Below the pieces are notes generated by a model. The model saw only the letters and a program-made list of their open reading frames with translations, was not told where the DNA came from and searched no databases. A program made the position numbers and the translations under genes. 64,000 nt of DNA from Arthrobacter sp. StoSoilB22 (GTDB lineage Bacteria > Actinomycetota > Actinomycetes > Actinomycetales > Micrococcaceae): NCBI RefSeq assembly GCF_019977315.1, contig NZ_AP024652.1, positions 1,302,001-1,366,000 of the forward strand. Direction: 5' to 3'. This document shows positions 54,428 to 63,920 of the stretch, in pieces. How positions within the stretch are numbered: position 1 is the stretch's first letter; every line of letters starts with the position of its first letter.

Positions 54428-55597
54428 GTGATCAAGTTCTTCACAACGGATGGCAAGTTCAGCTTCCTCAAAGTAGGTACCCAGTTGCTGGTAGTCGCGG
54501 CGCTGGTGGTTGGTGTTGTGGCCTTCGTGGGCAACAACAAGACCGTCACCCTCAACGTGGACGGCAAAGTGAGCTCCATCCAGACCTTTGGCGGCACTGT
54601 TGACCAAGTGGTCAAGGCAGCCAAGGTCGAGCTGAAGGACGCGGACCGCGTTTCGCCGGCCCTCGACGCGAAGGTCGACAACGGTTCAGTAGTGAACGTC
54701 AACCTGGCCAAGGCCGTGTCCATCGAACTGGACGGCGCCCGGAAGACCGTGAACACCACGGCCCCTGATGTTGCAGGCCTTGTGAGCGAGCTCGGCGTAG
54801 CCAGCTCCTCCGAAATCTCCCAGCCCAAGGAAGCGTCGTTGGAAGTAACCGGCTCGTTCGTTTCCATCTCCACGCCCAAGACCATCAGCGTCGTAGCTGA
54901 CGGCAAGGACACCAGCACCACCACGACGGCGGCCGACGTCGCCACCGTGCTCAAGGAGACCGGAATTACTGTGGGCGCCAACGACCACATCTCCCAGCCC
55001 GGCAATGCTCCGATCGTCCAGGACATGGTAATCAAGGTCTCCCGCGTGGACACCAGCAAGACCGCCGAAGCCACAGAAGAAGTTCCCTTCGAAAGCGTGA
55101 AGAGCGACAGCGCGGAGCTCTTCAAAGGCGAAGAGAAGGTGACCCAGGAAGGCGTGGCAGGATCGTTGGTCAAGACTTTCAAGCTTGTCCTCGTCGACGG
55201 CCGTGAAGCTTCCCGCACCCTGGTCTCCAGCAACGTCGCCACCCAGCCGGTTCCCGAGAAGATCAGCGTCGGCACCAAGGCCCGTCCCGTTGCCACTCCC
55301 GCTCCCCAGGCAGCAGCCGCCGCAGCGGCACCCGCAGCCAGCGGCCCCACCGGCGCCCCGAACGAAGCCATGTGGGACAGGATTGCGCAGTGCGAATCGG
55401 GCGGAAACTGGTCCATCAACACCGGCAACGGCTACTACGGCGGACTGCAGTTCTCCAGCCCCACCTGGTTGGCAAACGGTGGTGGAGCCTACGCTCCCAA
55501 CGCCAGCCTGGCCACCAAAGCGCAGCAGATTGACATCGCAAACCGCCTCTACGCAAAGAACGGCCTCAGCGACTGGGGATGCGCCCACGCGGCCTGA
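54428..55597 (+). CDS. rpfB: Resuscitation-promoting factor, RpfB-like
   Basis: A secreted cell-wall hydrolase that helps dormant cells resume growth. The 389-residue protein has a signal/anchor helix (LLVVAALVVGVVAFVG), repeated DUF348 domains (VTLNVDGKVSSIQTFGGTVDQVV; VSIELDGARKTVNTTAPDV; ISVVADGKDTSTTTTAADV), a G5 domain (about residues 215-285) and an Ala/Pro linker. The C-terminal lysozyme-like Rpf domain has catalytic Glu323 in AQCESGGNW and YYGGLQFSSPTW. Its two outer cysteines (AQCESG, WGCAHAA) can form the Rpf disulfide. The GTG start has a weak ribosome site. Confidence 0.94.
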   Translation: MIKFFTTDGKFSFLKVGTQLLVVAALVVGVVAFVGNNKTVTLNVDGKVSSIQTFGGTVDQVVKAAKVELKDADRVSPALDAKVDNGSVVNVNLAKAVSIELDGARKTVNTTAPDVAGLVSELGVASSSEISQPKEASLEVTGSFVSISTPKTISVVADGKDTSTTTTAADVATVLKETGITVGANDHISQPGNAPIVQDMVIKVSRVDTSKTAEATEEVPFESVKSDSAELFKGEEKVTQEGVAGSLVKTFKLVLVDGREASRTLVSSNVATQPVPEKISVGTKARPVATPAPQAAAAAAAPAASGPTGAPNEAMWDRIAQCESGGNWSINTGNGYYGGLQFSSPTWLANGGGAYAPNASLATKAQQIDIANRLYAKNGLSDWGCAHAA

Positions 55598-55623
55598 CCC
55601 CGCACAGGCGATACGATACCTAG

Positions 55624-56505
55624 GTGACTGAACCGAATTCCGAACCCGCCGCCGTCGCGCCTTTGATGGGTGCCACAGATATCCGACGGCTCGCCGAAGA
55701 AATCGGTGTACGCCCCACCAAAACGCTGGGGCAGAACTTTGTGATCGACGGCAACACGATCCGCAGGATCGTGGCCGCTGCCAACATAGCCGATGGTGAG
55801 ACCGTGCTGGAGGTTGGCCCCGGCCTTGGCTCCCTGACGCTCGGCTTGCTGGACGCAGCCAAGACCGTGGTCGCCGTCGAAATCGACCCCGTCTTGGCGG
55901 AAAAACTGCCCGAGACCGTGCGGGCCTGGCGTCCCGAGGCGGAAGAGAACTTCCACTTGGTGCTCTCGGACGCCATGAAGGTCACCGAACTGCCCCTGCC
56001 TCCCACCGCGTTGGTGGCCAACCTGCCCTACAACGTGGCTGTGCCCGTGGTGCTTCACCTGCTGCAGCATTTCCCCAGCCTCCAGCACGGCCTGGTCATG
56101 GTGCAGGACGAGGTTGCCGACCGTCTTGCCGCCACGCCGGGTTCCAAGATCTACGGTGTTCCGTCGGTCAAGGCTGCCTGGTACGGGCACATGCGCAAGG
56201 CGGGTGTGATCGGAATGAACGTGTTTTGGCCGGCACCGAAAATCCATTCAGGATTGGTGGCTTTCACCCGGCACGACCCCCCGGAAACGCATGCAACCCG
56301 TGAACAAGTGTTCGCTGTCATTGACGCAGCCTTCGCGCAGCGGCGGAAGACACTGCGAGCAGCACTTGCCGGTTGGGCCGGGAGCGCCTCCGAAGCCGAA
56401 CGGTGCCTCGTTGCCGCCGGTGTTGACCCCACCGCACGCGGCGAGGTCCTGGACATCAACGCCTACGTCAAGATCGCCGAAGCCCGCCACCCTGTGAGCG
56501 CATGA
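55624..56505 (+). CDS. ksgA: 16S rRNA (adenine1518/1519-N6) dimethyltransferase
   Basis: Dimethylates two adjacent adenines in helix 45 of 16S rRNA late in 30S assembly; its loss gives kasugamycin resistance. The 293-residue protein shows [15 protein letters not shown], the SAM motif [22 protein letters not shown], the catalytic [11 protein letters not shown] and the C-terminal domain with [16 protein letters not shown] 55624 lies 26 bases after rpf, and the end overlaps ispE by four bases (ATGA), so an operon is clear. Confidence 0.97.
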   Translation: MTEPNSEPAAVAPLMGATDIRRLAEEIGVRPTKTLGQNFVIDGNTIRRIVAAANIADGETVLEVGPGLGSLTLGLLDAAKTVVAVEIDPVLAEKLPETVRAWRPEAEENFHLVLSDAMKVTELPLPPTALVANLPYNVAVPVVLHLLQHFPSLQHGLVMVQDEVADRLAATPGSKIYGVPSVKAAWYGHMRKAGVIGMNVFWPAPKIHSGLVAFTRHDPPETHATREQVFAVIDAAFAQRRKTLRAALAGWAGSASEAERCLVAAGVDPTARGEVLDINAYVKIAEARHPVSA

Positions 56506-57494
56506 ACCCGGGCGGCCGCAAACCCAGCAGCCTCCCGTTCGTGGGGGAGCGCTTCCACGCTCGCACAGTTCGGGTCAAAGCCCCGGGCAAAGTCAACGTC
56601 TCCCTGAGCGTGGGCCCGTTGCGGCCTGATGGCTACCACTCGGTTGCCAGCGTGTACCTGGCCGTCTCTCTGTATGAGGAAGTGGCTGCCACAAGTACAG
56701 AGAATCCAGGAATCACCGTCAGCATCAGCCCGGACAGCACACTGGACCTTGACGGTGTGGATATCCCCTTGGACGAACGCAACCTCGCCTACAAAGCGGC
56801 AGCCATCATGGCCGAAGTGTCTGAAAAGCCAACAGGCGTGCACTTGGAAATCACCAAACGTGTGCCCGTGGCCGGTGGAATGGGCGGCGGATCCGCAGAT
56901 GCCGCAGCCACCCTGTTGGCGTGCGACGCACTGTGGAACAGCGGCCTCTCACGCGATGAACTCGCGCATTTGGCGGCCGAGCTGGGCGCGGACGTTCCGT
57001 TTTCGCTCCTGGGCGGCACCGCCGTCGGGCTTGGTGTGGGAGACGAACTCTCACCCGCACTGGCCAAGGCACAAATGGACTGGGTGCTGGTTTTTGCCGA
57101 CTACGGGCTGTCCACACCTGACGTATTCCGCACCCTTGACGGTCTCCGGGATTCCGAAGGCGCCGAGATTCCGGAGCCCGTTGATGTTGACCCCACCATC
57201 CTCCAGGCCCTGCGGAACGGCGATCCCGAAACCCTCAGCCGCGTGCTCATCAACGACCTCCAGCGGGCCTCCATCACGCTCGCCCCCCAACTTCGCGACA
57301 CCATTGGGCTGGGCGAAGCGCGAGGCGCCCTCGCCGGCATGGTGTCAGGCTCCGGTCCCACCATCGCGCTGCTTGCCCGGGATTCCGTCGCAGCCGCGGT
57401 TCTTGCTGAAGAGCTTGGCCACCGTGGACACAATGCCCTGGCCGTACACGGTCCGGTTCCCGGCGCCCGGATCATCTCCGATACCCTCCTTTAG
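56502..57494 (+). CDS. ispE: 4-diphosphocytidyl-2-C-methyl-D-erythritol kinase
   Basis: Phosphorylates CDP-methylerythritol in the MEP route to isoprenoids, which in turn feeds the prenyltransferase at 4764. The 330-residue GHMP kinase has [22 protein letters not shown], the ATP loop [15 protein letters not shown], and the C-terminal [14 protein letters not shown]. About 20 extra residues precede the fold. It is translationally coupled to ksgA. A long open frame in another register over the same bases is a shadow. Confidence 0.96.
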   Translation: MNPGGRKPSSLPFVGERFHARTVRVKAPGKVNVSLSVGPLRPDGYHSVASVYLAVSLYEEVAATSTENPGITVSISPDSTLDLDGVDIPLDERNLAYKAAAIMAEVSEKPTGVHLEITKRVPVAGGMGGGSADAAATLLACDALWNSGLSRDELAHLAAELGADVPFSLLGGTAVGLGVGDELSPALAKAQMDWVLVFADYGLSTPDVFRTLDGLRDSEGAEIPEPVDVDPTILQALRNGDPETLSRVLINDLQRASITLAPQLRDTIGLGEARGALAGMVSGSGPTIALLARDSVAAAVLAEELGHRGHNALAVHGPVPGARIISDTLL

Positions 57495-57545
57495 TACCCT
57501 CCAGCTCCCGTACCCCCGCATTCCAGCAGTAGAAAGTAGTACCCA

Positions 57546-59375
57546 TTGGCCCACCTGCTTGGCGGCGAAAACCTCACCGTTTCGTTCGCGACCCGCACTG
57601 TCCTCGACGGCGTCACCCTAGGCTTGGAAGATGGCGACCGCATCGGCATGGTGGGCCGCAACGGCGACGGTAAATCGACGCTCATGCGCCTGCTCGCCTC
57701 CCGCTCGACGCCGGACTCCGGTCGCGTCACCAAGCGCGGGGACGTCAACGTCGGCTACCTGGACCAGGGCGACGTGCTCGACGGCGACCTGACAGTGGGC
57801 GCTGCGATCGTCGGCGACCGCGCGGATCACGAATGGGCGGCCAATCCCAAGATCCGCGAAGTCATGGGCGGACTGGTGGGCGATGTGGACTGGCACGCCA
57901 ACGTCCACGCCCTCTCCGGTGGCCAGAAGCGCCGCGTCGCGCTGGCCAAGCTCCTCATCGAAGACCACGACGTCATCATGCTGGACGAACCCACCAACCA
58001 CCTCGACGTCGAAGGCGTCGCCTGGCTGGCCCGACACCTCAAGACGCGCTGGCGCGCCAACCAAGGCGCCTTCCTCGTAGTCACCCACGACCGCTGGTTC
58101 CTGGACGAAGTCTGCAATTACACCTGGGAAGTCCACGACGCCATGGTGGACATGTTCGACGGCGGGTACGCCGCCTACGTCTTGGCGCGCGCCGAACGCG
58201 ACCGCACCGCCGCCGTCGTCGAAAGCAAACGCCAGCAGCTCGTCAAGAAGGAACTTGCGTGGCTGAGGCGCGGCGCTCCCGCCCGAACCGCCAAGCCCAA
58301 GTTCCGCATCGAGGCTGCCAACGACCTCATTGCCGATGTGCCCGACCCCCGCGACTCCGTGGCGCTGAGCAAAATGGCAACCGCACGCCTGGGCAAGGAT
58401 GTGCTTGACCTTGAGAACGTGACGCTGGACTTCCTGGACGGCAACGTGGGGCAGAAGCTCTTTGACGACATCACGTTGCGTCTGGCCCCGGGCGAACGGC
58501 TGGGGCTGGTGGGCGTCAACGGCGCCGGCAAATCCACCCTGCTGAAACTGCTTAATGGCGAAATCCAACCGAGCTCGGGCAAGGTCAAGCGCGGTAAGAC
58601 TGTGGTCACGGCCGTGTTGACGCAGGACGTAAAGGAACTGGACGATGTCTCCGATCTTCGCGTCATTGAGGTCATCGAGCGCGAGAAGCGATCCTTCAGC
58701 GTAGGCGGTAAGGAGTTCACCGCCGGGCAGCTCGTGGAACAACTCGGGTTCACCAAGGAAAAGCAGTGGACCCCCGTTTCGGACCTTTCCGGCGGTGAGC
58801 GCCGGCGGCTTCAACTCCTGCGCCTGCTGGTGGGGGAGCCCAACGTCCTCATGCTCGACGAACCCACCAACGACCTCGACACCGACACCCTTGCCGCCGT
58901 CGAGGACGTTCTGGATGGTTGGCCGGGAACGCTGGTGGTGGTCAGCCACGACCGCTACCTGCTGGAACGCGTCACCGACAATCAGATGGCCTTGCTGGGC
59001 GACGGCAAACTCCGTGGGCTGCCCGGCGGCGTGGATCAATACCTGGAACTGCGTGAAGCCGCACTGGCCTCGGGCGCCGTTGGGGGCGGCTCCGGTGCTC
59101 CGACCGCCGCTACCGGGTCCTCGTCCACTGCCGCCTCTTCCGGTGCCAGCGAAGCCGAAAAGCGCGAAGCCCGCAAGGACCTCAACAGGATCGACCGTCA
59201 GCTCAGCAAGATCTCACAGCAGGAAGAAAAGCTCCACACCCAGATGGCCGCTAAGTCCGAATCCGGCGACTTCGATGCCCTGGGGGAGCTCAACGCCAAG
59301 CTGCAGGAGCTGCTCGAGGAGAAAGAGGGCCTGGAGCTGGAGTGGCTGGAGGCCGCCGAAATCCTCGGCGAGTAG
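57546..59375 (+). CDS. ABC-F family ATPase (Uup/EttA-like)
   Basis: A 609-residue soluble protein with two ABC cassettes and no membrane domain. Cassette 1 has GRNGDGKST, LSGGQKRR and MLDEPTNHLD; cassette 2 has GVNGAGKST, LSGGERRR and MLDEPTNDLD. The linker arm contains KELAWLRRGAPARTAKPKFR. A Ser/Thr/Gly stretch leads into a C-terminal coiled coil (LNRIDRQLSKISQQEEKLHTQ), which is Uup-like. ABC-F proteins act on the ribosome or in DNA metabolism. The start is TTG at 57546, 51 bases after ispE, so it probably belongs to the same operon. Confidence 0.94.
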   Translation: MAHLLGGENLTVSFATRTVLDGVTLGLEDGDRIGMVGRNGDGKSTLMRLLASRSTPDSGRVTKRGDVNVGYLDQGDVLDGDLTVGAAIVGDRADHEWAANPKIREVMGGLVGDVDWHANVHALSGGQKRRVALAKLLIEDHDVIMLDEPTNHLDVEGVAWLARHLKTRWRANQGAFLVVTHDRWFLDEVCNYTWEVHDAMVDMFDGGYAAYVLARAERDRTAAVVESKRQQLVKKELAWLRRGAPARTAKPKFRIEAANDLIADVPDPRDSVALSKMATARLGKDVLDLENVTLDFLDGNVGQKLFDDITLRLAPGERLGLVGVNGAGKSTLLKLLNGEIQPSSGKVKRGKTVVTAVLTQDVKELDDVSDLRVIEVIEREKRSFSVGGKEFTAGQLVEQLGFTKEKQWTPVSDLSGGERRRLQLLRLLVGEPNVLMLDEPTNDLDTDTLAAVEDVLDGWPGTLVVVSHDRYLLERVTDNQMALLGDGKLRGLPGGVDQYLELREAALASGAVGGGSGAPTAATGSSSTAASSGASEAEKREARKDLNRIDRQLSKISQQEEKLHTQMAAKSESGDFDALGELNAKLQELLEEKEGLELEWLEAAEILGE

Positions 59376-59503
59376 GGGTGCTGCGGCCTGTCGGTGCCGT
59401 TTCGCCGTCGCTTAGACACGACGCATAGGGGCTCCTGCGGTCGCGGGGCGACCTACGGTTCCCGATGCGCCGCGATGCGCTCCTTCGCGAAACGCCACTG
59501 ACC
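59376..59503. other. Intergenic sequence after the ABC-F gene
   Basis: It contains an imperfect long-range inverted pair GCCGTTTCGC near 59393 / GCGAAACGCC near 59488, enclosing GC-rich sequence. It may be a terminator region. No gene is seen. Confidence 0.4.
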
Positions 59504-59593
59504 GATCCTCTCTCACATCCCGCGGGTTTGGGGCGATCCCTCTCTCACATCCCGCGGGTTTGGGGCGATCCCTCTCTCACATCCCGTCGGTTG
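59504..59593. repeat. Tandem repeat of about 32 bp (left array)
   Basis: Units begin at 59504, 59535 and 59567: GATCC(C)TCTCTCACATCCC followed by GCGGGTTTGGGGC; the third unit is cut off after the first half. On the minus strand the third unit supplies the TGA stop (within GGGATGTGAGAG) of the VOC gene. It shares CTCTCACATCCC with the right array at 60025, in the opposite orientation. Confidence 0.9.
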
Positions 59594-59993
59594 ACGACGC
59601 CGGCTCGTAGCCTATGAGCCAGCGCAGGCCGTGGCGGTCCACAACCTGGCCGTCTGATGCACCCCACGGTTTTGGCGCGAGCGGGTCCACGATCCGGCCG
59701 CCCTCGGCGAGTTTGTCGAACCATTCGTGGAGAACGTGGGGATCGGCTGCTCCAAGCAACGAGAGCATGGCCCCTTCGATCTGTACGGTCTTCTCGCCAG
59801 CCGCTGCGTCAGATCCGCTGAGGGAGACGACTCCGCTGAGGACTCCGTGGGCAATCGCTTCCGGTGGCCCGTCCGTGCGTCCAAAGTCCCGGTACGAATG
59901 CAGGGACAGTTCACCACCGAAGACTTCGGCGTAAAAGCCAAGAGCATCTCGAGCTGAGCCGGGAAAACTGATGTAGAGGTGGGGCGCCGTCAT
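59577..59993 (-). CDS. VOC superfamily (PhnB/glyoxalase-like) protein
   Basis: A 138-residue metal-site fold protein (two beta-alpha-beta-beta-beta units): PHLYISFPGSARDALGFYAEVFGGELSLHSYRDFG at the N-terminus and WFDKLAEGGRIVDPLAPKPWGASDGQVVDRHGLRWLIGYEP at the C-terminus, typical of the 3-demethylubiquinone-like PhnB group. The substrate is unknown. Its last residues TDGM and stop codon lie inside the left tandem array, so the repeat has replaced or set the end of the gene. Confidence 0.87.
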   Translation of the reverse strand: MTAPHLYISFPGSARDALGFYAEVFGGELSLHSYRDFGRTDGPPEAIAHGVLSGVVSLSGSDAAAGEKTVQIEGAMLSLLGAADPHVLHEWFDKLAEGGRIVDPLAPKPWGASDGQVVDRHGLRWLIGYEPASSTDGM

Positions 59994-60024
59994 GAACCAA
60001 GCTTACAAAAGTGCCAGGGCGCGA

Positions 60025-60144
60025 GGGATGTGAGAGACGGTTGGGTTTTTTGGGGGTGGGATGTGAGAGACGGTTGGGTTTTTGGGGGTGGGATGTGAGA
60101 GACGGTTGGGTTTTTGGGGGGTGGGATGTGAGAGACGGTTGGGT
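60025..60144. repeat. Tandem repeat of 32-33 bp (right array)
   Basis: Four units start at 60025, 60058, 60090 and 60123, each GGGATGTGAGAGACGGTTGG followed by a G/T-run. The copies are almost identical except for run lengths (TTTTTT or TTTTT; GGGGG or GGGGGG), a pattern typical of slippage. On the minus strand the array starts about 20 bases after the TetR stop codon (60165). Confidence 0.92.
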
Positions 60145-60164
60145 GCAAGGGGCGCGGAATAGAC

Positions 60165-60851
60165 CTAGCCTTCGCTGCGGAGCCCGGGTTCTTTTTGCAG
60201 CCCGGTCAGGCCGTTCCAAGCCAGGTTGACCAGGTGCGCGGCAACGGCGCGCTTGTCCGGCGTACGGCTGTCGAGCCACCACTGGCCGGTCATCGCCACC
60301 ATACCGACAAGCATCTGCGCATACATTGCTCCGTCTGAAGCGCTGAATCCACGGCGCGCGAATTCGTCGGAGAGAAGATGTTCCACGCGGGCGGTGACGT
60401 GGGAGAGCAGAGTGGAGAAGGCGCCCTCGGGCTGCGAGGGCGGGGCATCACGCATGAGGATCCGGAAACCATCCGTGCGGTCTTCGATGTATCCCAGAAG
60501 GGCCAGGGCGGCGCGTTCAACCAGTACCCGGGGCTTGGCTTCAGTGCTGAGGGCCTCGGTGATGGAATCCAAAAGGATCCGGAACTCGGTCTCCACCACC
60601 TGCCGGTACAGGCCTTCCTTGGACCCGAAGTGCTCGTAGATCACGGGTTTTGAAACGCCGGCTGAGGCGGCGATTTCCTCGATGGTGGTGCCGTCCAGGC
60701 CCCGGGCGGCGAAGAGTGCGCGTCCTATGCCTATGAGCTGTGATTTGCGCTGCTGCCCGGTCATTCGTACGCGCGCTGCCGGAGCAATGGTGGCGCGTGC
60801 TGCGGCCTCGGACACAGCAGCCGGCCGGGGGAGTTCAGTGCGGTTGCTCAC
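60165..60851 (-). CDS. TetR/AcrR family transcriptional regulator
   Basis: A 228-residue protein. The first 30 residues are Ala/Arg-rich, then comes the helix-turn-helix QRKSQLIGIGRALFAARGLDGTTIEEIAASAGVSKPVIYEHFGSKEGLYRQVV, followed by the ligand-binding domain (VAMTGQWWLDSRTPDKRAVAAHLVNLAWNGL). Targets are not visible: the gene is divergent from the tRNA-glmU side, and no adjacent transporter or enzyme is paired with it. The start is GTG at 60851. Confidence 0.9.
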   Translation of the reverse strand: MSNRTELPRPAAVSEAAARATIAPAARVRMTGQQRKSQLIGIGRALFAARGLDGTTIEEIAASAGVSKPVIYEHFGSKEGLYRQVVETEFRILLDSITEALSTEAKPRVLVERAALALLGYIEDRTDGFRILMRDAPPSQPEGAFSTLLSHVTARVEHLLSDEFARRGFSASDGAMYAQMLVGMVAMTGQWWLDSRTPDKRAVAAHLVNLAWNGLTGLQKEPGLRSEG

Positions 60852-61053
60852 CTGACCATCATGCCCTAAGTAGGCTGGGGAAGGGCTGATGGGCGGGCTG
60901 CCTGAGGGTGGAGGAACCAGTCACGGAGCAGACGCGGGGCGGTCAAGTCGCGAAGCACAGGGTGGTCATGGCAAACTAGTTTCTTGTGTGTGCATCCCGG
61001 TGATCCGGGAAACCCTCCGGGCCGCAAGATTCGGGGGACGAAAGCATGCACGG

Positions 61054-61125
61054 TCCGCTCTGGTGTAATGGCAGCACCCCGGCCTTTGGAGCCGTGGAGT
61101 ATAGGTTCGAATCCTATGGGCGGAA
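61054..61125 (+). tRNA. tRNA-Gln (anticodon TTG)
   Basis: Acceptor stem TCCGCTC (61054-61060) pairs with GGGCGGA (61118-61124, one G-U pair), with discriminator A at 61125. The D arm is GTG-TAATGGCAG-CAC and the T arm ATAGG-TTCGAAT-CCTAT. The anticodon loop is CTTTGGA with TTG at 61086-61088, reading CAA. The base of the anticodon stem has a C-T mismatch. CCA is not encoded. It lies 123 bases before glmU. Confidence 0.93.
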
Positions 61126-61248
61126 CGGTCGGAAAATGCGCTCCTTCTCTGTACCTGTAGCGGCTCTCACGGTGCCTGGGTCCATTGTTGGATTGCAGCA
61201 TTCCGAAGCCGGGTTACCCGGGACATACCGAGCAAGGAGAGCCAGTAC

Positions 61249-62742
61249 GTGAGCCCCGAAACCATCGGTCCCGCAGCGGTGATCGTTTTGGCCGCAGGTG
61301 CCGGAACGCGCATGAAGTCGCGGACTCCCAAGATCCTTCACGAAATCGGCGGCCGCTCCATGGTGGGCCACGCTCTTCTTGCCGCACGTGCCATTAATCC
61401 CCTGAAGCTGGCCTTGGTGGTCCGCCATGAGCGTGACCGCGTAGCCGAGCATGTCACAGGGCTTGACCCGGAAGCGCTGATTGTTGACCAGGACGACGTT
61501 CCCGGCACCGGCCGCGCAGTGGAAGTAGCGCTCAAGGCCTTGGATGCCGACGCCGAGCTTTCCGGCACGGTAGTGGTCACCTACGGCGATGTTCCGCTGC
61601 TGACTGGCCAGCTCCTTGGCGAACTGGTGGCAACCCACGAGGCTGAGGGCAACGCTGTCACAGTGCTGACCGCAGTGCTGGACGACGCCACCGGTTACGG
61701 CCGGATCCTGCGCGCCGAAGACGGAACCGTCACCGGTATCCGCGAACACAAGGATGCCAGCGAAACCGAACGGACCATCCGCGAAGTCAACTCGGGCATC
61801 TACGCTTTTGATGCCGCCGTTTTGCGCACTGCGCTGGCGAAGGTCACCACAGACAACGCGCAGGGCGAGATGTACCTGACTGACGTCCTGGGCTTGGCCC
61901 GCGACGCAGGCGGCCGGGTGGCCGCCGTCGTCACTGAAGACCGCTGGCAGGTTGAAGGGGCGAACGACCGCATCCAGCTCTCTGCCCTGGGTGCCGAGCA
62001 CAACCGCCGCATCATCGAATCCTGGATGCGCGCAGGGGTAACCGTGGTGGACCCCGCCACCACGTGGATCGACGCCACCGTCACCCTTGACGAAGACGTC
62101 CGCCTGCTGCCCAACACCCAACTGCACGGTGCCACCACTGTGGCGCGTGACGCCGTCGTGGGTCCCGATACGACGCTGACGGACGTGAACGTGGGTGAGG
62201 GTGCGAAGGTGATCCGCACGCACGGATCCGGTTCCACGATTGGCGCCAAGGCGAGCGTGGGGCCTTTCACCTATCTGCGCCCCGGCACTGTCCTTGGCGA
62301 GACCGGGAAGATCGGTGCGTTCTACGAAACCAAGAACGTCACCATTGGCCGCGGCTCCAAGCTGTCCCACCTGGGCTATGCCGGTGATGCTGAGATCGGC
62401 GAAGACACCAACATCGGTTGCGGCAACATCACCGCCAACTACGACGGCGAGAAGAAGCACCGCACGGTGATCGGCTCGGGCGTCCGTACAGGTTCCAACA
62501 CGGTCTTCGTAGCTCCCGTGACCGTGGGCGACGGAGCCTACAGCGGCGCCGGGGCCGTCATCCGCAAGGATGTTCCCGCGGGCGCACTGGCCCTGAGCCT
62601 GGCCGCACAGCGGAACGCTGAAGGTTGGGTCGTTGCCAACCGTCCGGGCACAGACTCCGCAAAGCTGGCTGAGGCTGCGCACGAGCTGACGTCCGCCTCC
62701 ACATCCTCACAATCCCCGGCAACCACAGAAGAGGGCAAATAG
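61249..62742 (+). CDS. glmU: Bifunctional UDP-N-acetylglucosamine pyrophosphorylase / glucosamine-1-phosphate N-acetyltransferase
   Basis: Makes UDP-GlcNAc, the peptidoglycan precursor, by acetylating glucosamine-1-phosphate and then transferring UMP. The 497-residue protein has the nucleotidyltransferase motif LAAGAGTRMKSRTPKILHEIGG and VTYGDVPLL. After residue 250 comes the left-handed beta-helix of hexapeptide repeats (GPDTTLTDVNVGEGAKVIRT ... IGEDTNIGCGNITANYDGEKKHRTVIG) with the acetyltransferase site. GTG 61249 has AAGGAG. It is followed after two bases by prs. Confidence 0.97.
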   Translation: MSPETIGPAAVIVLAAGAGTRMKSRTPKILHEIGGRSMVGHALLAARAINPLKLALVVRHERDRVAEHVTGLDPEALIVDQDDVPGTGRAVEVALKALDADAELSGTVVVTYGDVPLLTGQLLGELVATHEAEGNAVTVLTAVLDDATGYGRILRAEDGTVTGIREHKDASETERTIREVNSGIYAFDAAVLRTALAKVTTDNAQGEMYLTDVLGLARDAGGRVAAVVTEDRWQVEGANDRIQLSALGAEHNRRIIESWMRAGVTVVDPATTWIDATVTLDEDVRLLPNTQLHGATTVARDAVVGPDTTLTDVNVGEGAKVIRTHGSGSTIGAKASVGPFTYLRPGTVLGETGKIGAFYETKNVTIGRGSKLSHLGYAGDAEIGEDTNIGCGNITANYDGEKKHRTVIGSGVRTGSNTVFVAPVTVGDGAYSGAGAVIRKDVPAGALALSLAAQRNAEGWVVANRPGTDSAKLAEAAHELTSASTSSQSPATTEEGK

Positions 62743-62744
62743 GC

Positions 62745-63725
62745 ATGAGCGAAATTACCGCACACGGCGAGAAGAAACTGATTCTCGCCGCCGGAAGGGC
62801 GCATCCGGAGCTGGCGCAGGAAATCGCGAAGGAGCTGGAGACCGAGCTCCTGCCGATCGACGCCTACGACTTCGCCAACGGGGAAATCTACGTCCGTTCG
62901 GCCGAGAGCGTCCGTGGCACCGATGCCTTCGTCATCCAGGCCCACCCGGCTCCGTTGAACAACTGGCTGATGGAGCAGTTGATCATGATCGACTCCCTCA
63001 AGCGGGCCTCGGCCAAGAGGATCACGGTAGTTTCCCCGTTCTACCCTTACTCCCGCCAGGACAAGAAGGGCCGTGGCCGCGAGCCCATCTCCGCCCGCTT
63101 GGTTGCCGACCTCTACAAGACTGCCGGCGCGGACCGCATCATGTCCGTTGATCTGCACACCTCGCAGATCCAGGGCTTCTTCGACGGCCCCGTTGACCAC
63201 CTGATGGCCATCCCGCTGCTGGCTGACTACATCCGCACCAAGGTGGAAGCTGACAACATCACCGTTGTTTCCCCTGACACCGGCCGAGTCCGGGTTGCAG
63301 AGCAGTGGGCAGAGCGCCTGGGCGGTGCCCCGCTCGCGTTTGTTCACAAGAGCCGCGACCTCACCGTCCCCAATCAGGCCGTTTCCAAGACCGTTGTGGG
63401 CCAGGTTGAGGGCCGCACCTGCGTGCTGATCGACGACATGATCGACACCGGTGGAACCATCTCCGGCGCTGTCCAGGTGTTGAAGAACGCCGGCGCAAAG
63501 GACGTCATCATCGCCTGCACCCACGCAGTGTTCTCGGATCCCGCCGCGCAGCGCCTGGCAGATTCAGGTGCCCGTGAAGTTGTGGTCACCAACACCCTGC
63601 CCATCCCGGCTGAGAAGCGCTTCCCGTCGCTGACGGTGTTGTCGATCGCTCCCTTGATTGCGCGCGCCATTCGTGAAGTGTTCGACGACGGTTCGGTCAC
63701 CAGCCTGTTCGACGGCAAAGCCTAA
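62745..63725 (+). CDS. prs: Ribose-phosphate pyrophosphokinase
   Basis: Makes PRPP from ribose-5-phosphate and ATP for purines, pyrimidines, His and Trp. The 326-residue protein has SPFYPYSRQDKKGRGREPISARLVADL, VDLHTSQIQGFFDGPVDHL, and the PRPP loop VLIDDMIDTGGTI. It is coupled to glmU (two-base gap), the normal actinobacterial glmU-prs pair. Confidence 0.97.
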   Translation: MSEITAHGEKKLILAAGRAHPELAQEIAKELETELLPIDAYDFANGEIYVRSAESVRGTDAFVIQAHPAPLNNWLMEQLIMIDSLKRASAKRITVVSPFYPYSRQDKKGRGREPISARLVADLYKTAGADRIMSVDLHTSQIQGFFDGPVDHLMAIPLLADYIRTKVEADNITVVSPDTGRVRVAEQWAERLGGAPLAFVHKSRDLTVPNQAVSKTVVGQVEGRTCVLIDDMIDTGGTISGAVQVLKNAGAKDVIIACTHAVFSDPAAQRLADSGAREVVVTNTLPIPAEKRFPSLTVLSIAPLIARAIREVFDDGSVTSLFDGKA

Positions 63726-63745
63726 CGCCGGACTGCTGACTTAAG

Positions 63746-63790
63746 CGGGCCATCTGCCGCCTTCGGGCGTGCGGGTGGCCCGTTTTCTTT
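63746..63790 (+). terminator. glmU-prs terminator
   Basis: CGGGCCA (63746-63752) pairs with TGGCCCG (63776-63782), with an inner CCGC/GCGG pair; TTTTCTTT follows. Confidence 0.85.
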
Positions 63791-63920
63791 GGTCGTTTTC
63801 AGAAAGAGTGCGATCCGCTGCTAAACTTTTGGGGATACCTTGGCGAGGGAGAGCACATCCGGTCCGCATTATGTGGATCAGGGTTGCGGGTCTCCGTTAT
63901 CGACTGGGTCTGCATCTCCT
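63791..63920. other. Intergenic, nothing recognised
   Basis: These 130 bases have lower GC near 63795-63835. A small plus-strand frame across them (63769-63969) overlaps the prs terminator and has no domain, so I do not call it a gene. Confidence 0.4.

Noticed and set aside
56629..57621. 330-residue plus-strand open frame overlapping ispE
   Set aside because: Same length as ispE but in another register, Pro/Arg/Trp-rich with no motif; ispE has full GHMP-kinase signatures.
59504..60144. Possible CRISPR arrays
   Set aside because: The units are contiguous tandem repeats with no unique spacers, and no cas gene is in the window.
60011..60229. Plus-strand reading frame giving a repetitive Gly/Trp/Arg-rich peptide
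   Set aside because: It is only the translation of the 32-33 bp tandem array; unit lengths differ, the register shifts, and there is no ribosome site.
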